Shown here in pieces: positions 1-6,044 of a DNA stretch of 6,134 bases (position 1 is its first letter; each line of letters starts with the position of its first letter). Location: assembly GCA_030740335.1 (NCBI GenBank), contig JASLXL010000001.1, forward strand, positions 1 to 6,134. The letters are read 5' to 3'. The translations under genes were made by a program, and so were the position numbers. The notes beneath the pieces were generated by a model. The model saw only the letters and a program-made list of their open reading frames with translations. It was not told the origin of the DNA and searched no databases. Source of the stretch: SAR202 cluster bacterium (lineage in GTDB: Bacteria > Chloroflexota > Dehalococcoidia > SAR202 > CAJWER01).

Positions 1-63
1 CAGCGCCAGTAGCACTGGGAGGACGAGGATGGTCTTCTTCACGTGGTCGGCGCCGTCCGACAT
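1..63 (-). CDS. N-terminal fragment of a membrane or secreted protein (cut by left edge)
   Basis: An ATG at 63 (minus) opens a frame that runs without a stop to the left edge, giving 21 residues. They begin MSDGADHV and continue KKTILVLPVLLAL, two lysines followed by a hydrophobic run, which is the pattern of a signal peptide or an N-terminal membrane anchor. A GTG at 42 would put KK directly after the start, a more usual signal-peptide form, so the start is not settled. No strong Shine-Dalgarno is visible before either start. The gene lies downstream of the NHL gene on the same strand, but a terminator and its own promoter candidate lie between, so it is probably a separate transcription unit. 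The function cannot be told from this fragment. Confidence 0.55.
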   Translation of the reverse strand, partial: MSDGADHVKKTILVLPVLLAL

Positions 64-152
64 CCCAATCGAGCGTGTGTGAGCCTGGAGGTATGGGTGT
101 CAGATGGGATCGGGTCGGTCCTTGGCGCAGGCGCCGCAGTATGGTCGGGTCC

Positions 153-161
153 ATTATAGCA
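153..161 (-). promoter_or_regulatory. Extended -10 promoter candidate for the left-edge gene
   Basis: The minus strand reads TGCTATAAT, a perfect extended -10 element (TGnTATAAT). The transcript would start near 146, leaving a leader of about 80 bases before the ATG at 63. No good -35 hexamer is found at the usual distance (176-181 reads ACGAGA), which is normal for extended -10 promoters. Confidence 0.55.
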
Positions 162-165
162 TGCG

Positions 166-191
166 CCTGCGCGAGTCTCGTGGCGCGCAGG
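166..191. repeat. Perfect 8-bp inverted repeat overlapping the -35 region
   Basis: CCTGCGCG at 166-173 pairs exactly with CGCGCAGG at 184-191 across a 10-base spacer. It lies immediately upstream of the -10 element of the left-edge gene and covers the -35 position. That placement suits an operator. It could instead be a GC-rich hairpin with no role in regulation. Confidence 0.4.
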
Positions 192-250
192 ACCCTTCGG
201 GCGGGCCGTATTCGGACAGTGATTATCACGCCTTTCGCGCAGTGGGTTGT

Positions 251-285
251 AACAAACCTTCGCTATCACATGAGATAGCCCGAAG
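251..285 (-). terminator. Intrinsic terminator of the NHL-repeat gene
   Basis: Directly after the stop codon at 286-288, the minus strand forms CTTCG-GG-CTATC, a loop TCATGT, then GATAGCGAAG. This is about ten base pairs with a two-base bulge. It is followed by GTTTGTT, a T-rich but interrupted tail. Position and shape fit a rho-independent terminator separating the NHL gene from the left-edge gene. Confidence 0.6.
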
Positions 286-1104
286 CTAGCTGGCCTTGCG
301 TAACTTACTAAGGCTGCGGAGCTCTTTCGGGGGTTCCATATGGCTACCGCGAATCGTGTAGGAGACCTCACCTACGTAGATATTTCCATGCGAGTCCACA
401 CCGATTCCGTGTGGTGCGATGAACTTGCCCGGCTCTTCACCCTCTTCCGGATGACCAATACGGGCCAACTTCTCTCCTGACGGGCTGATGATGCTGATGT
501 TATGGCCGTGGTTCGGCGGAGTCGGGTCCGCCTGTGTCATTCCCGGCAACTCTCCGATGTAGACGTTGCCGTCTGGTCTTATCGTCAGGCCGTTGGGCAT
601 GAATATGTCGTTCCATACGTCTAGCACGTTACCGTTCGTGTCGAATACCTGCACCCTACGTGCCTCACGGTCCGCCATTATCACCCTGTCGTCGTCGTCC
701 ACTGCGACGTTATGCGGACGCAGGAACTGCCCGGGCTCGATGCCCGGCTCGCCCCACGATTTGATATAGTCGCCGTTCGCAGAGTACTTGTGGACTCGGA
801 AGTTCCCGTATCCATCTGAGATGAATATGTCGCCGCTCTTCTTAGACACTGCCGCGTGTGTTGGTCGATTGAATGGCTCTCCCTTCCATATCTCCGACGC
901 CTGACCTGGCGTGCCAATCGTCATGAGCAGTTCACCCTCACGGGTGAACTTTGTGATCGTATGGATGCCGTCGTCAGCGCAATAGACCGTGTCGTTCGGG
1001 CCGATTAGGATCCCGTGAGTCCTGGTGCTGAATATCCCCGCACCCGATCGCCACGCTGTAGTCGGACACCCGATTGCGTTGCACGTCGGCCACGCGGACA
1101 GCAC
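286..1104 (-). CDS. NHL-repeat beta-propeller protein (amidating-lyase-like family), 5' end probably damaged
   Basis: The frame codes for up to 272 residues from a GTG at 1104. Several NHL blades are visible: HGILIGPNDTVYCADDG (30-46), THAAVS...GDIFISDGYGN (82-101), PHNVAVDDDDRVIMADRE (130-147), NGLTIRPDGNVYIGE (171-185) and PHGIGVDSHGNIYVGEVS (231-248). The regularly spaced TH/PH positions and the SDGYGN motif resemble propellers related to peptidyl-alpha-hydroxyglycine alpha-amidating lyase. In bacteria such proteins are mostly of unknown substrate. The first 20 or so residues (MLSAWPTCNAIGCPTTAW) do not look like propeller sequence, whereas GAGIFSTRTHGI from residue 21 does. Related proteins, as I recall them, carry about one more blade before this point, and traces of it appear in other frames up to 1150. 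The gene may therefore be a pseudogene or contain sequencing errors. No signal peptide is seen. It is divergent from the FHA gene. Confidence 0.8.
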   Translation of the reverse strand: MLSAWPTCNAIGCPTTAWRSGAGIFSTRTHGILIGPNDTVYCADDGIHTITKFTREGELLMTIGTPGQASEIWKGEPFNRPTHAAVSKKSGDIFISDGYGNFRVHKYSANGDYIKSWGEPGIEPGQFLRPHNVAVDDDDRVIMADREARRVQVFDTNGNVLDVWNDIFMPNGLTIRPDGNVYIGELPGMTQADPTPPNHGHNISIISPSGEKLARIGHPEEGEEPGKFIAPHGIGVDSHGNIYVGEVSYTIRGSHMEPPKELRSLSKLRKAS

Positions 1105-1150
1105 AGCAATCGCGATCTGCGACCTCTACCCTCCGCCGACCCTCTCCCAT
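1045..1150 (-). pseudogene. Frameshifted 5' remnant of the NHL-repeat gene
   Basis: On the minus strand an ATG at 1150, preceded by AGAAGG (1158-1153), starts a different frame beginning MGEGRRRVEVAD. That frame contains VRVADVQRNRV at 1099-1067, which has the form of an NHL strand. The frame of the main ORF gives IAIAV at 1116-1102 just before it, and resumes convincing family sequence at GAGIF (1044). Joining these pieces needs at least two frame changes. An in-frame TAG at 1128-1126 prevents the main frame from extending upstream. The amount of sequence also seems too short for a full first blade, so some bases may be deleted. This reading rests on remembered family features. Confidence 0.45.
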
Positions 1151-1168
1151 CACCTTCTGATACTGTGA

Positions 1169-1178
1169 GACTGCAGTC
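1169..1178. repeat. 10-bp palindrome in the divergent intergenic region
   Basis: GACTGCAGTC is a perfect palindrome between the divergent NHL and FHA genes, about 20 bases upstream of the possible NHL ATG at 1150. It could be an operator half of some kind, but a single 10-bp palindrome may also be chance. A second imperfect dyad, GGTGGAATTCACC, lies at 1221-1233. Confidence 0.25.
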
Positions 1179-1182
1179 GCAG

Positions 1183-1211
1183 TGGAACCAAAAGACAGCC
1201 TTGTGTAGAAT
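1183..1211 (+). promoter_or_regulatory. Possible sigma-70-type promoter for the FHA-kinase pair
   Basis: TAGAAT at 1206-1211 is a good -10 match. Seventeen bases upstream, TGGAAC at 1183-1188 is a weak -35. Transcription would start near 1218, leaving a leader of about 67 bases before the ATG at 1285. No other plus-strand promoter is convincing in this gap. Confidence 0.35.
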
Positions 1212-1284
1212 GATTCATATGGTGGAATTCACCTGATTGTTCATATTCGGACGTCCATCAGCACAACATCCGCAGAGCGTGCCA

Positions 1285-1926
1285 ATGGAATCGGAGCTAC
1301 AGGCAACACTCGTCGTCAGGGGCGGTCCCAACAGCGGCGCGATAGTGGCGTTGGTCGGGGGGTCTATCACGATGGGGCGTCGGTCTGACAACGACATCGT
1401 GGTCGACGAAACGACCGTTTCCCGCCGTCATTCACTAATCATGAACACGCCCGGTGGGTATGTTGTGCGCGACCTGAACACAACCAACGGCACGTTCGTC
1501 AACCAGAACAAGCTCAATCAATCAGAACACGTGCTGCGCCACGGCGATCAGATCAAACTCGGCGGTAGCGACATCACGATCATGTTCCGTCAAGAAGGTC
1601 CTCGCACGCTGACCTTGGACACTGCATCCTCGGTGCCCGTAGAAGCAGCGCTCCCTTCGATCCCCGAACAGACCGTGCAACCCGCCGCGGCGGCCATGCT
1701 AGAGATTGTAGACGCGACACTCCTGTCGGCGTTGGGGTTGAGAAAAGGTTCGGTTGTAAGTAGATCAGAACTCCTCGAAGAGCTGTGGTCCGACGAACAC
1801 GATGACGTCGGCAAGTCCCTGAAGCTGGACGAAGCAGTGGCCAGGCTCCGGTCCCAACTTGATCAAGACCCAGATAATCCGGTCAGCCTCGTTACGGTCG
1901 GCCAATTCGGATACCTTCTCGTATAG
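1285..1926 (+). CDS. FHA domain-winged helix fusion protein, probable phosphothreonine-responsive transcription regulator
   Basis: This 213-residue protein has two domains. The FHA domain (about 5-102) carries the classic phosphothreonine-binding residues: GR at 31-32, SRRH at 46-49 and DLNTTNGTFVN at 63-73. A linker rich in Ala, Pro, Ser and Thr (about 103-135) leads to a C-terminal region (about 138-213) that reads like an OmpR/PhoB-type winged helix: VSRSELLEELW, then LDEAVARLRSQL as the likely recognition helix, DPDNP, and a wing ending TVGQFGYLLV. There is no receiver domain and no membrane segment, so it should be cytoplasmic and bind DNA. An upstream in-frame TTG at 1237 would add 16 residues unlike FHA sequence, so ATG 1285 is preferred, although its Shine-Dalgarno is poor. 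It is followed 37 bases later by a Ser/Thr kinase, its likely phospho-partner. In EmbR-type regulators the DNA-binding domain is at the other end. Confidence 0.85.
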   Translation: MESELQATLVVRGGPNSGAIVALVGGSITMGRRSDNDIVVDETTVSRRHSLIMNTPGGYVVRDLNTTNGTFVNQNKLNQSEHVLRHGDQIKLGGSDITIMFRQEGPRTLTLDTASSVPVEAALPSIPEQTVQPAAAAMLEIVDATLLSALGLRKGSVVSRSELLEELWSDEHDDVGKSLKLDEAVARLRSQLDQDPDNPVSLVTVGQFGYLLV

Positions 1927-1949
1927 CTGGAGACGTGTCGGTCCAGGAC

Positions 1950-1953
1950 GGAG
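1950..1953 (+). promoter_or_regulatory. Ribosome binding site fixing the kinase start
   Basis: GGAG ends ten bases before ATG 1964, slightly long spacing but the best in the region. It supports starting the kinase after the FHA stop (1924-1926). The open frame itself runs further upstream, overlapping the FHA gene, but those 35 extra codons resemble no kinase N-terminus. Confidence 0.5.
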
Positions 1954-1963
1954 AAATCGGTAT

Positions 1964-4495
1964 ATGGTTTCGTTGCCTCCAGGCAGCCGCCTGGGCAGAT
2001 ATCGCGTAGTCGAGCTGATTGGACGTGGCGGAATGGCCACCGTATTCCGAGCGCTCGATCCCAACTTGGACCGATACATTGCAGTAAAAGTCCTGCCGTC
2101 CTACTATACCGACGATCCGACGTTCGTAGAAAGGTTCGCCCAGGAAGCCCAAACGGTCGCCCGCCTGCGACATGCGAACATCCTCCAGATTTATGATTTC
2201 GGCGAGGACAAGGGTTTTACGTACATCGTCACCGAACTCGTGACAGGCGGGACCCTCCAGGACAAACTCGGAGTCGACCCGATCTCCGGCGAGGAGACCC
2301 TCCGGTTGATGGGTCCTTTGGCTGAAGGGCTGGATTACGCCCATTCGCAGGGAATCGTACATCGCGATCTCAAGCCTGCCAATGTCCTCCTGGGGGACAA
2401 CGAATTCCCGATCTTGGCCGACTTCGGCCTGGCGCGCATGCTCGAAGCGTCGATGAGATTCACCCAGACCTCTCAGGCGCTGGGCACGCCAGAGTACATG
2501 TCGCCTGAGCAAGCCATGGGCGCTGACGCCGATCACCGGTCGGACCTCTACGCGTTTGGCGTGATGCTCTATCAGATGCTGGTTGGTCAAACGCCGTTTC
2601 GCGCCGACACGCCTGTCGCCACGTTGATGGCCCACGTGCACAAGGCGATGCCGCTACCGACTCTGCTCAACCCGAACATCGCACCGCGAATCGAGGCGAT
2701 ACTGCTGAAATCTCTTGCCAAGGACCCAGAGGACCGTTTCCAGTCGGCTAAGGACATGATCACCGCGCTCACTATGGCGGGAGGTCCGGCGGGGCCGATG
2801 TCTGATGACACAGGGTCCGTTACAATCGCCATGGACGCCGCCGGACCAGGCACTGGTATCACCGAGGAGATGACAACGCCCATCAGTCCCGAGGCGGTTT
2901 CTTTGCCAACAGCCCGCCTTGGAACCGGAGACGCCGTAGGAGGCGGTGACGTAACCGAGGCTGTCGCTGTGGGCGAATTGGCCGAAGTGCCGGCAACAGC
3001 GACGCCGAGCGGCAAAGCTCGGTTTCCGATGTGGGCGATGGCCGTGGCCGGAACGGTGGTCATCGCTGTCGTGGCCGGGAGCATTGCCCTTGCCACGATG
3101 TCCAGGTCGGACCCTGTGCCTGAAGCTCTGTCAGTAGCTTCAACTCCGGCTGCAGCTGCATCACCTGCAGTGGCGCTTGTCGCGCCGACCACCGTTCCCA
3201 CACCAGAGCCAGCGGCAGTGCCGACACCAGCGGTGACTGCAGTGCCCGCGATACTTCCCATCGACATTCTATCCGCCCTTCCGGGGATCATAGACGAAGC
3301 CGAGGACAAGATTCTCACACTGCGCAAATTCGAGATTGCCCCGAACGTCAACGTCGACTTCAAGTCAAGGACCGATCTTGAAGAGATCACGAGGGGCTTC
3401 TTCCGGCGACAAGAGATACGACAGCAGGTGTTCGAGGCACAGGAACTGTACAAGGCCCTCGGCCTCATGTCGGAAGAGGACGACCTCGAAGAGATTTTGA
3501 CACGAATCCAAAACCAGCAAGTACTCGCTCTGTTCGACGACCAGACCGAGAGCATCTACGTGATGTTGGACGAGGCGACGATCGGACCGAAGGGCAAACT
3601 GGCGTACGGCATGGCTTATATGGCCGCGGTCCAACAGGAGATATTCAACATCGCAGACATCCGCAACCGCACCCGTGCTGCCGGGTCGGACTATTTCAGG
3701 GCCGCCAACGCGCTGATACAGGGCGACGTGGCCCAGGTTTCGTCAGGCTACATCGCCACGGTCCTGAACAGCGACGAAGCCCGCATTGTGCGAGAACCCA
3801 TATCTGACTCAGAGATGATGAAGGCACCCCGCATCGTAGTGGAGACCGTGCTGTTCCCAGTCCGGGAGGGCGCGGATTTCGTGGCCGAGCTCTTTGGCAC
3901 GGACGGATGGGACGCCGTCAACGCGGCCTACAACAACCCGCCGATCTCAACGGAACAGGTACTTCACCCGGAGAGGTACCTCGAGGGCGAAGACCCACAT
4001 TTGACCACTTTGCCGGACATCTCACCCGATCTGGGCCGAGGTTGGAACGAGGTGGTCTCCGACACGATGGGTGAGTTCTTGCTCAAAGCCTACCTGGAAG
4101 AGTATCTGGATTCGTCGCAGTCCGGCGACGCCACGGATGGCTGGGGTGGAGATCGGTACTCGTTGCTCAACGGCCCGCTGGGAGAGCGCCTGTTCGTCTC
4201 GATGATCCGATGGGACACGTTCCCGGACGCCGCCGAGTTCATGGACTCATACCAGGTGTTCATGGGCGTCAAATATCAGGGCGTTGACGGAGTGGTGTCG
4301 GAAGGCGACCAGTCCAGCCATCTATGGATCGCGCCCGAAGAAACCGTCTTCATGGGCCGCATCGGACCGGCGATTCTATGGATCATTGGAGAGAGCACTG
4401 CTGTTGTCGGTGACGCGCTGGATCTGCTGGCCGACGCACTGGCGGCGGATGCCCCGGCGCCAACTCCCGTCGGGGGCGGCACAAACCGACCATAG
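1964..4495 (+). CDS. Transmembrane Ser/Thr protein kinase with a degenerate metallopeptidase-like ectodomain
   Basis: An 843-residue protein. The N-terminal kinase domain (about 11-270) is complete, with glycine loop IGRGGMATV (19-27), VAIK-type lysine K42, alpha-C glutamate E61, catalytic HRDLKPAN (133-140), DFG (153-155), GTPEYMSPEQ (174-183) and HRSDLYAFG (191-199). It should be active and is of the PknB-like bacterial type. A Thr/Pro-rich juxtamembrane segment (about 271-353) follows, then one membrane helix (about 354-378) and a Pro/Ala/Thr spacer (about 383-430). The outer part (about 432-828) has no PASTA repeats. It resembles a family of secreted HExxH metallopeptidase-like proteins, with the recognisable blocks ITRGFF, STEQVLHPERYLEGE (662-676) and GWGGDRYSLL (726-735). 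At the expected zinc site it reads YGMAY (548-552), and the usual later glutamate is Q586, so peptidase activity is probably lost. It forms an operon with the FHA-winged helix gene. Confidence 0.9.
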   Translation: MVSLPPGSRLGRYRVVELIGRGGMATVFRALDPNLDRYIAVKVLPSYYTDDPTFVERFAQEAQTVARLRHANILQIYDFGEDKGFTYIVTELVTGGTLQDKLGVDPISGEETLRLMGPLAEGLDYAHSQGIVHRDLKPANVLLGDNEFPILADFGLARMLEASMRFTQTSQALGTPEYMSPEQAMGADADHRSDLYAFGVMLYQMLVGQTPFRADTPVATLMAHVHKAMPLPTLLNPNIAPRIEAILLKSLAKDPEDRFQSAKDMITALTMAGGPAGPMSDDTGSVTIAMDAAGPGTGITEEMTTPISPEAVSLPTARLGTGDAVGGGDVTEAVAVGELAEVPATATPSGKARFPMWAMAVAGTVVIAVVAGSIALATMSRSDPVPEALSVASTPAAAASPAVALVAPTTVPTPEPAAVPTPAVTAVPAILPIDILSALPGIIDEAEDKILTLRKFEIAPNVNVDFKSRTDLEEITRGFFRRQEIRQQVFEAQELYKALGLMSEEDDLEEILTRIQNQQVLALFDDQTESIYVMLDEATIGPKGKLAYGMAYMAAVQQEIFNIADIRNRTRAAGSDYFRAANALIQGDVAQVSSGYIATVLNSDEARIVREPISDSEMMKAPRIVVETVLFPVREGADFVAELFGTDGWDAVNAAYNNPPISTEQVLHPERYLEGEDPHLTTLPDISPDLGRGWNEVVSDTMGEFLLKAYLEEYLDSSQSGDATDGWGGDRYSLLNGPLGERLFVSMIRWDTFPDAAEFMDSYQVFMGVKYQGVDGVVSEGDQSSHLWIAPEETVFMGRIGPAILWIIGESTAVVGDALDLLADALAADAPAPTPVGGGTNRP

Positions 4496-4550
4496 GCCTC
4501 CTCGCCGTTGATAGGATTCGCGCCAAGGTGTCGTTAATAGAGTTGTTATC

Positions 4551-4588
4551 GCCACACATCGTCGCAAGCGTTGCTTCGGGAGTGTGGC
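4551..4588. repeat. Stem-loop with nested inner hairpin
   Basis: GCCACAC (4551-4557) pairs perfectly with GTGTGGC (4582-4588). Inside it, GCAA (4564-4567) pairs with TTGC (4571-4574) around a GCG loop. There is no T-run on either side, so it is not a typical intrinsic terminator. It lies about 55 bases after the kinase stop and could still end or protect that transcript. Confidence 0.35.
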
Positions 4589-4619
4589 CGCCCAGTCGTC
4601 CTGTTTGGCGACAATCCTG

Positions 4620-4665
4620 TGCTCAGCGAAGTTGTGGACAGGGCAGTTGCTGTCTACGCTGAGCA
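4620..4665 (+). repeat. Long two-part stem-loop upstream of the prepilin peptidase
   Basis: TGCTCAGC (4620-4627) pairs with GCTGAGCA (4658-4665). Inside, after a six-base one-sided bulge, GTGGACA (4634-4640) pairs with TGTCTAC (4651-4657) with one G-U pair, leaving a ten-base loop. That is about 15 base pairs in 46 bases, unusually strong for spacer DNA. No T-run follows. It might be an RNA element or a protein-binding dyad; its role is unknown. Confidence 0.4.
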
Positions 4666-4872
4666 ATCGGTGGACTTGCCCTTTGTGGACGGCACGCCTC
4701 TTGTTGTCTCAGGCACTTCGGCCGCCTTGACCGTTAAATCGCCGAGCAAGCTGGGGAGGGGCCGCCCTCAGGCGACTGGTTGAACCCGTTGTGACGCCAA
4801 TGGATTTCCCGTCCGGGTTCCCCTTGAATGACCTGATTGTGAATATCGGCCTAGCCTTCGGATGGACTGATC

Positions 4873-5724
4873 GTGAGCTGGCAGGAAGGATTTGCGGGAG
4901 CAATGGCGACGACTGCATACAGCGTGTTGATTCTAGCCTTGGGGGTGTCGGTGGGCAGCTTCCTGAATGTGATTGCGGACAGTCTGCCGAGCGGCCGCCC
5001 ACTGTTGAATCCAGGGTCGTCTTGCGATTCATGCATGGCCCCGCTGCGGGCCGTCGATAAGATGCCTGTGCTGAGTTATATCTGGCTCCGCGGCAGGTGC
5101 CGACATTGTGGCATACTGAGGATTCCAGGCAGGTTGCCAATTGCCGAAGCGGCCACCGGCGGTTTCTATGTCCTTTTCTATTGGCGCCATGGCTTTGAGG
5201 CCGAGTTCTTCATCTTCATCGCGGCGACTTCACTGCTTGTGGTCGTCACACTGATCGACCTCACCCATCGTCTCATTCTGAACAAGATAGTCTTTCCCTC
5301 GATCCTAGCATTGCTGGCGCTCTCACCGTTCTGGGGGCAACTGGGCGATGGACGGCATTTCTTCGGCATGGCCGGCATGTTTGGTTCATTCGCTAACTCT
5401 CTGACCGCGGGAATCGGATATCTGCTATTGATCCTCGCTACCCTGCTCATCAACCCCAAGGGTATGGGGATGGGTGACGTCAAACTTGCCGGGCTCCTCG
5501 GCTTGTTGGTTGGGTTTCCGTTGGTCTTCGTTGCATTTTCGGTGACAATGATGGTCGGAGGCGGGGTCGCCGCTTACTTGTTGTTAGCGAGAGGAATGGG
5601 TAGACATGATACCATCCCCTACGGTCCGTTCATGGTGCTGGGAGCAATCGTTGCCCTACTAGTGGGGGCGGATATCTGGGGTTGGTACTCCGACTTCGCC
5701 CTGAGTTTTGGCAGCTCGTCGTAA
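4873..5724 (+). CDS. Type IV prepilin peptidase / N-methyltransferase (A24 family)
   Basis: This inner-membrane enzyme cleaves the leader of type IV prepilins or pseudopilins at the G-F site and usually methylates the new N-terminus. From GTG 4873 it is 283 residues, normal for the family. GSFLNV (28-33) ends the first helix. The zinc-binding loop keeps both cysteine pairs, C51/C54 and C76/C79, so the methyltransferase part should be present. The two catalytic aspartates are D129 in LIDLTHRLILNKI and D202 in GMGMGDVKLAG. PYGPF is at 249-253. The usual Pro in the I-P-N/D motif after D129 is Leu here. Several further hydrophobic helices follow. ATG 4903 (residue 11) is an alternative start with better upstream purines. 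No pilin or pilus assembly gene lies in the window, so the substrate is unknown. It is probably transcribed separately from the kinase. Confidence 0.92.
   Translation: MSWQEGFAGAMATTAYSVLILALGVSVGSFLNVIADSLPSGRPLLNPGSSCDSCMAPLRAVDKMPVLSYIWLRGRCRHCGILRIPGRLPIAEAATGGFYVLFYWRHGFEAEFFIFIAATSLLVVVTLIDLTHRLILNKIVFPSILALLALSPFWGQLGDGRHFFGMAGMFGSFANSLTAGIGYLLLILATLLINPKGMGMGDVKLAGLLGLLVGFPLVFVAFSVTMMVGGGVAAYLLLARGMGRHDTIPYGPFMVLGAIVALLVGADIWGWYSDFALSFGSSS
4883..4900 (+). promoter_or_regulatory. Purine-rich stretch bearing on the prepilin peptidase start
   Basis: AGGAAGGA (4883-4890) and GGGAG (4896-4900) precede ATG 4903 by 12 and 2 bases, one too far and one too close to be ideal. GTG 4873 has no comparable site. 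The in-frame TAG at 4852-4854 rules out any earlier start. Either start leaves the first helix intact. Confidence 0.35.
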
Positions 5725-6017
5725 TCAAGAAACGCAGGTCCGAACTCAGAGTGCCAGTTGCTTTTCAGCCATGGCTTTGGTGCGGCAACCGAGCGTCTGA
5801 TATCAGGTGTCAGGCACGCGCAGCCGGGCCGGGTGACGTCTTTGACCACCTGAATAGGTTGGCGTTCCTGTCCCCGGCGATTTTCCGGTTCCGCCCGTTG
5901 CTGCTCATTGGTTCAGGTTTGCATGTCGCCAGAAAACCGGATTTCCCGGTCAGGCTAGGCGTATTAATGGTGTCAAAGGCAGCGAAACTGGACCACTGAG
6001 CGCCGTTTTGACGCCTG
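5725..6017. other. Non-coding gap between convergent genes
   Basis: The gap separates the prepilin peptidase from the convergent gene at the right edge, where terminators for both are expected. No plus-strand terminator with a T-run is visible. Open frames crossing it, such as plus 5682-5999, start inside the peptidase gene and look like shadows. A 10-bp palindrome CTGATATCAG lies at 5797-5806. Confidence 0.5.
5931..5950 (-). terminator. Weak terminator candidate for the right-edge gene
   Basis: On the minus strand ACCGG, a loop GAAAT and CCGGT form a five-pair hairpin followed by TTTCT. It lies about 70 bases past the stop codon of the right-edge gene. The stem and the T-run are both short, so the call is tentative. 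Confidence 0.25.
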
Positions 6018-6044
6018 TTAGATATCCTGACCCCAATAACAGGC
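6013..6044. repeat. 8-bp inverted repeat enclosing the stop codon of the right-edge gene
   Basis: GCCTGTTA (6013-6020) is the exact reverse complement of TAACAGGC (6037-6044), with 16 bases between. The arm at 6013-6020 contains the minus-strand stop TAA, and the other arm codes for the residues ACY nearby. It has no T-run on either side. It may act as a 3' end hairpin for either convergent transcript. Confidence 0.35.

Larger units (their letters stand above)
4496..4872. other. 377-base gap between kinase and prepilin peptidase, no convincing gene
   Basis: No clear promoter or T-tailed terminator is visible. An open frame from TTG 4571 to 4783 (70 codons) has no ATG or good ribosome site and matches nothing I recognise, though its middle (VVDRAVAVYAEQSVDLPFVD) is not obviously random. 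The same stretch contains two stem-loops, listed separately. It may be a decayed gene, a structured leader of the prepilin peptidase, or plain spacer. Confidence 0.5.

Noticed and set aside
39..371. 110-residue minus-strand open frame spanning the left intergenic region
   Set aside because: It overlaps the end of the NHL gene in another frame, contains the terminator hairpin and the promoter, and its residues look like random GC-rich translation.
1859..1963. Longer N-terminus for the kinase, overlapping the FHA gene
   Set aside because: The 35 extra residues resemble no kinase N-terminus, and ATG 1964 has a ribosome site and leads directly into the normal pre-kinase LGRYRVVELIG sequence.
1892..3555. 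Two long minus-strand open frames (249 and 322 residues) opposite the kinase
   Set aside because: They are shadows of a strongly supported kinase gene, with low-complexity Ser/Ala/Thr-rich translation and no recognisable domain.
4791..5060. Plus-strand frame starting TPMDFPSGFPLND
   Set aside because: It overlaps the first 60 or so codons of the prepilin peptidase in another frame, including the zinc-loop region, and loses protein-like character downstream.
5682..5999. 105-residue plus-strand frame after the prepilin peptidase
   Set aside because: It begins inside the peptidase gene at a weak start without a ribosome site, and its residues show no family features.
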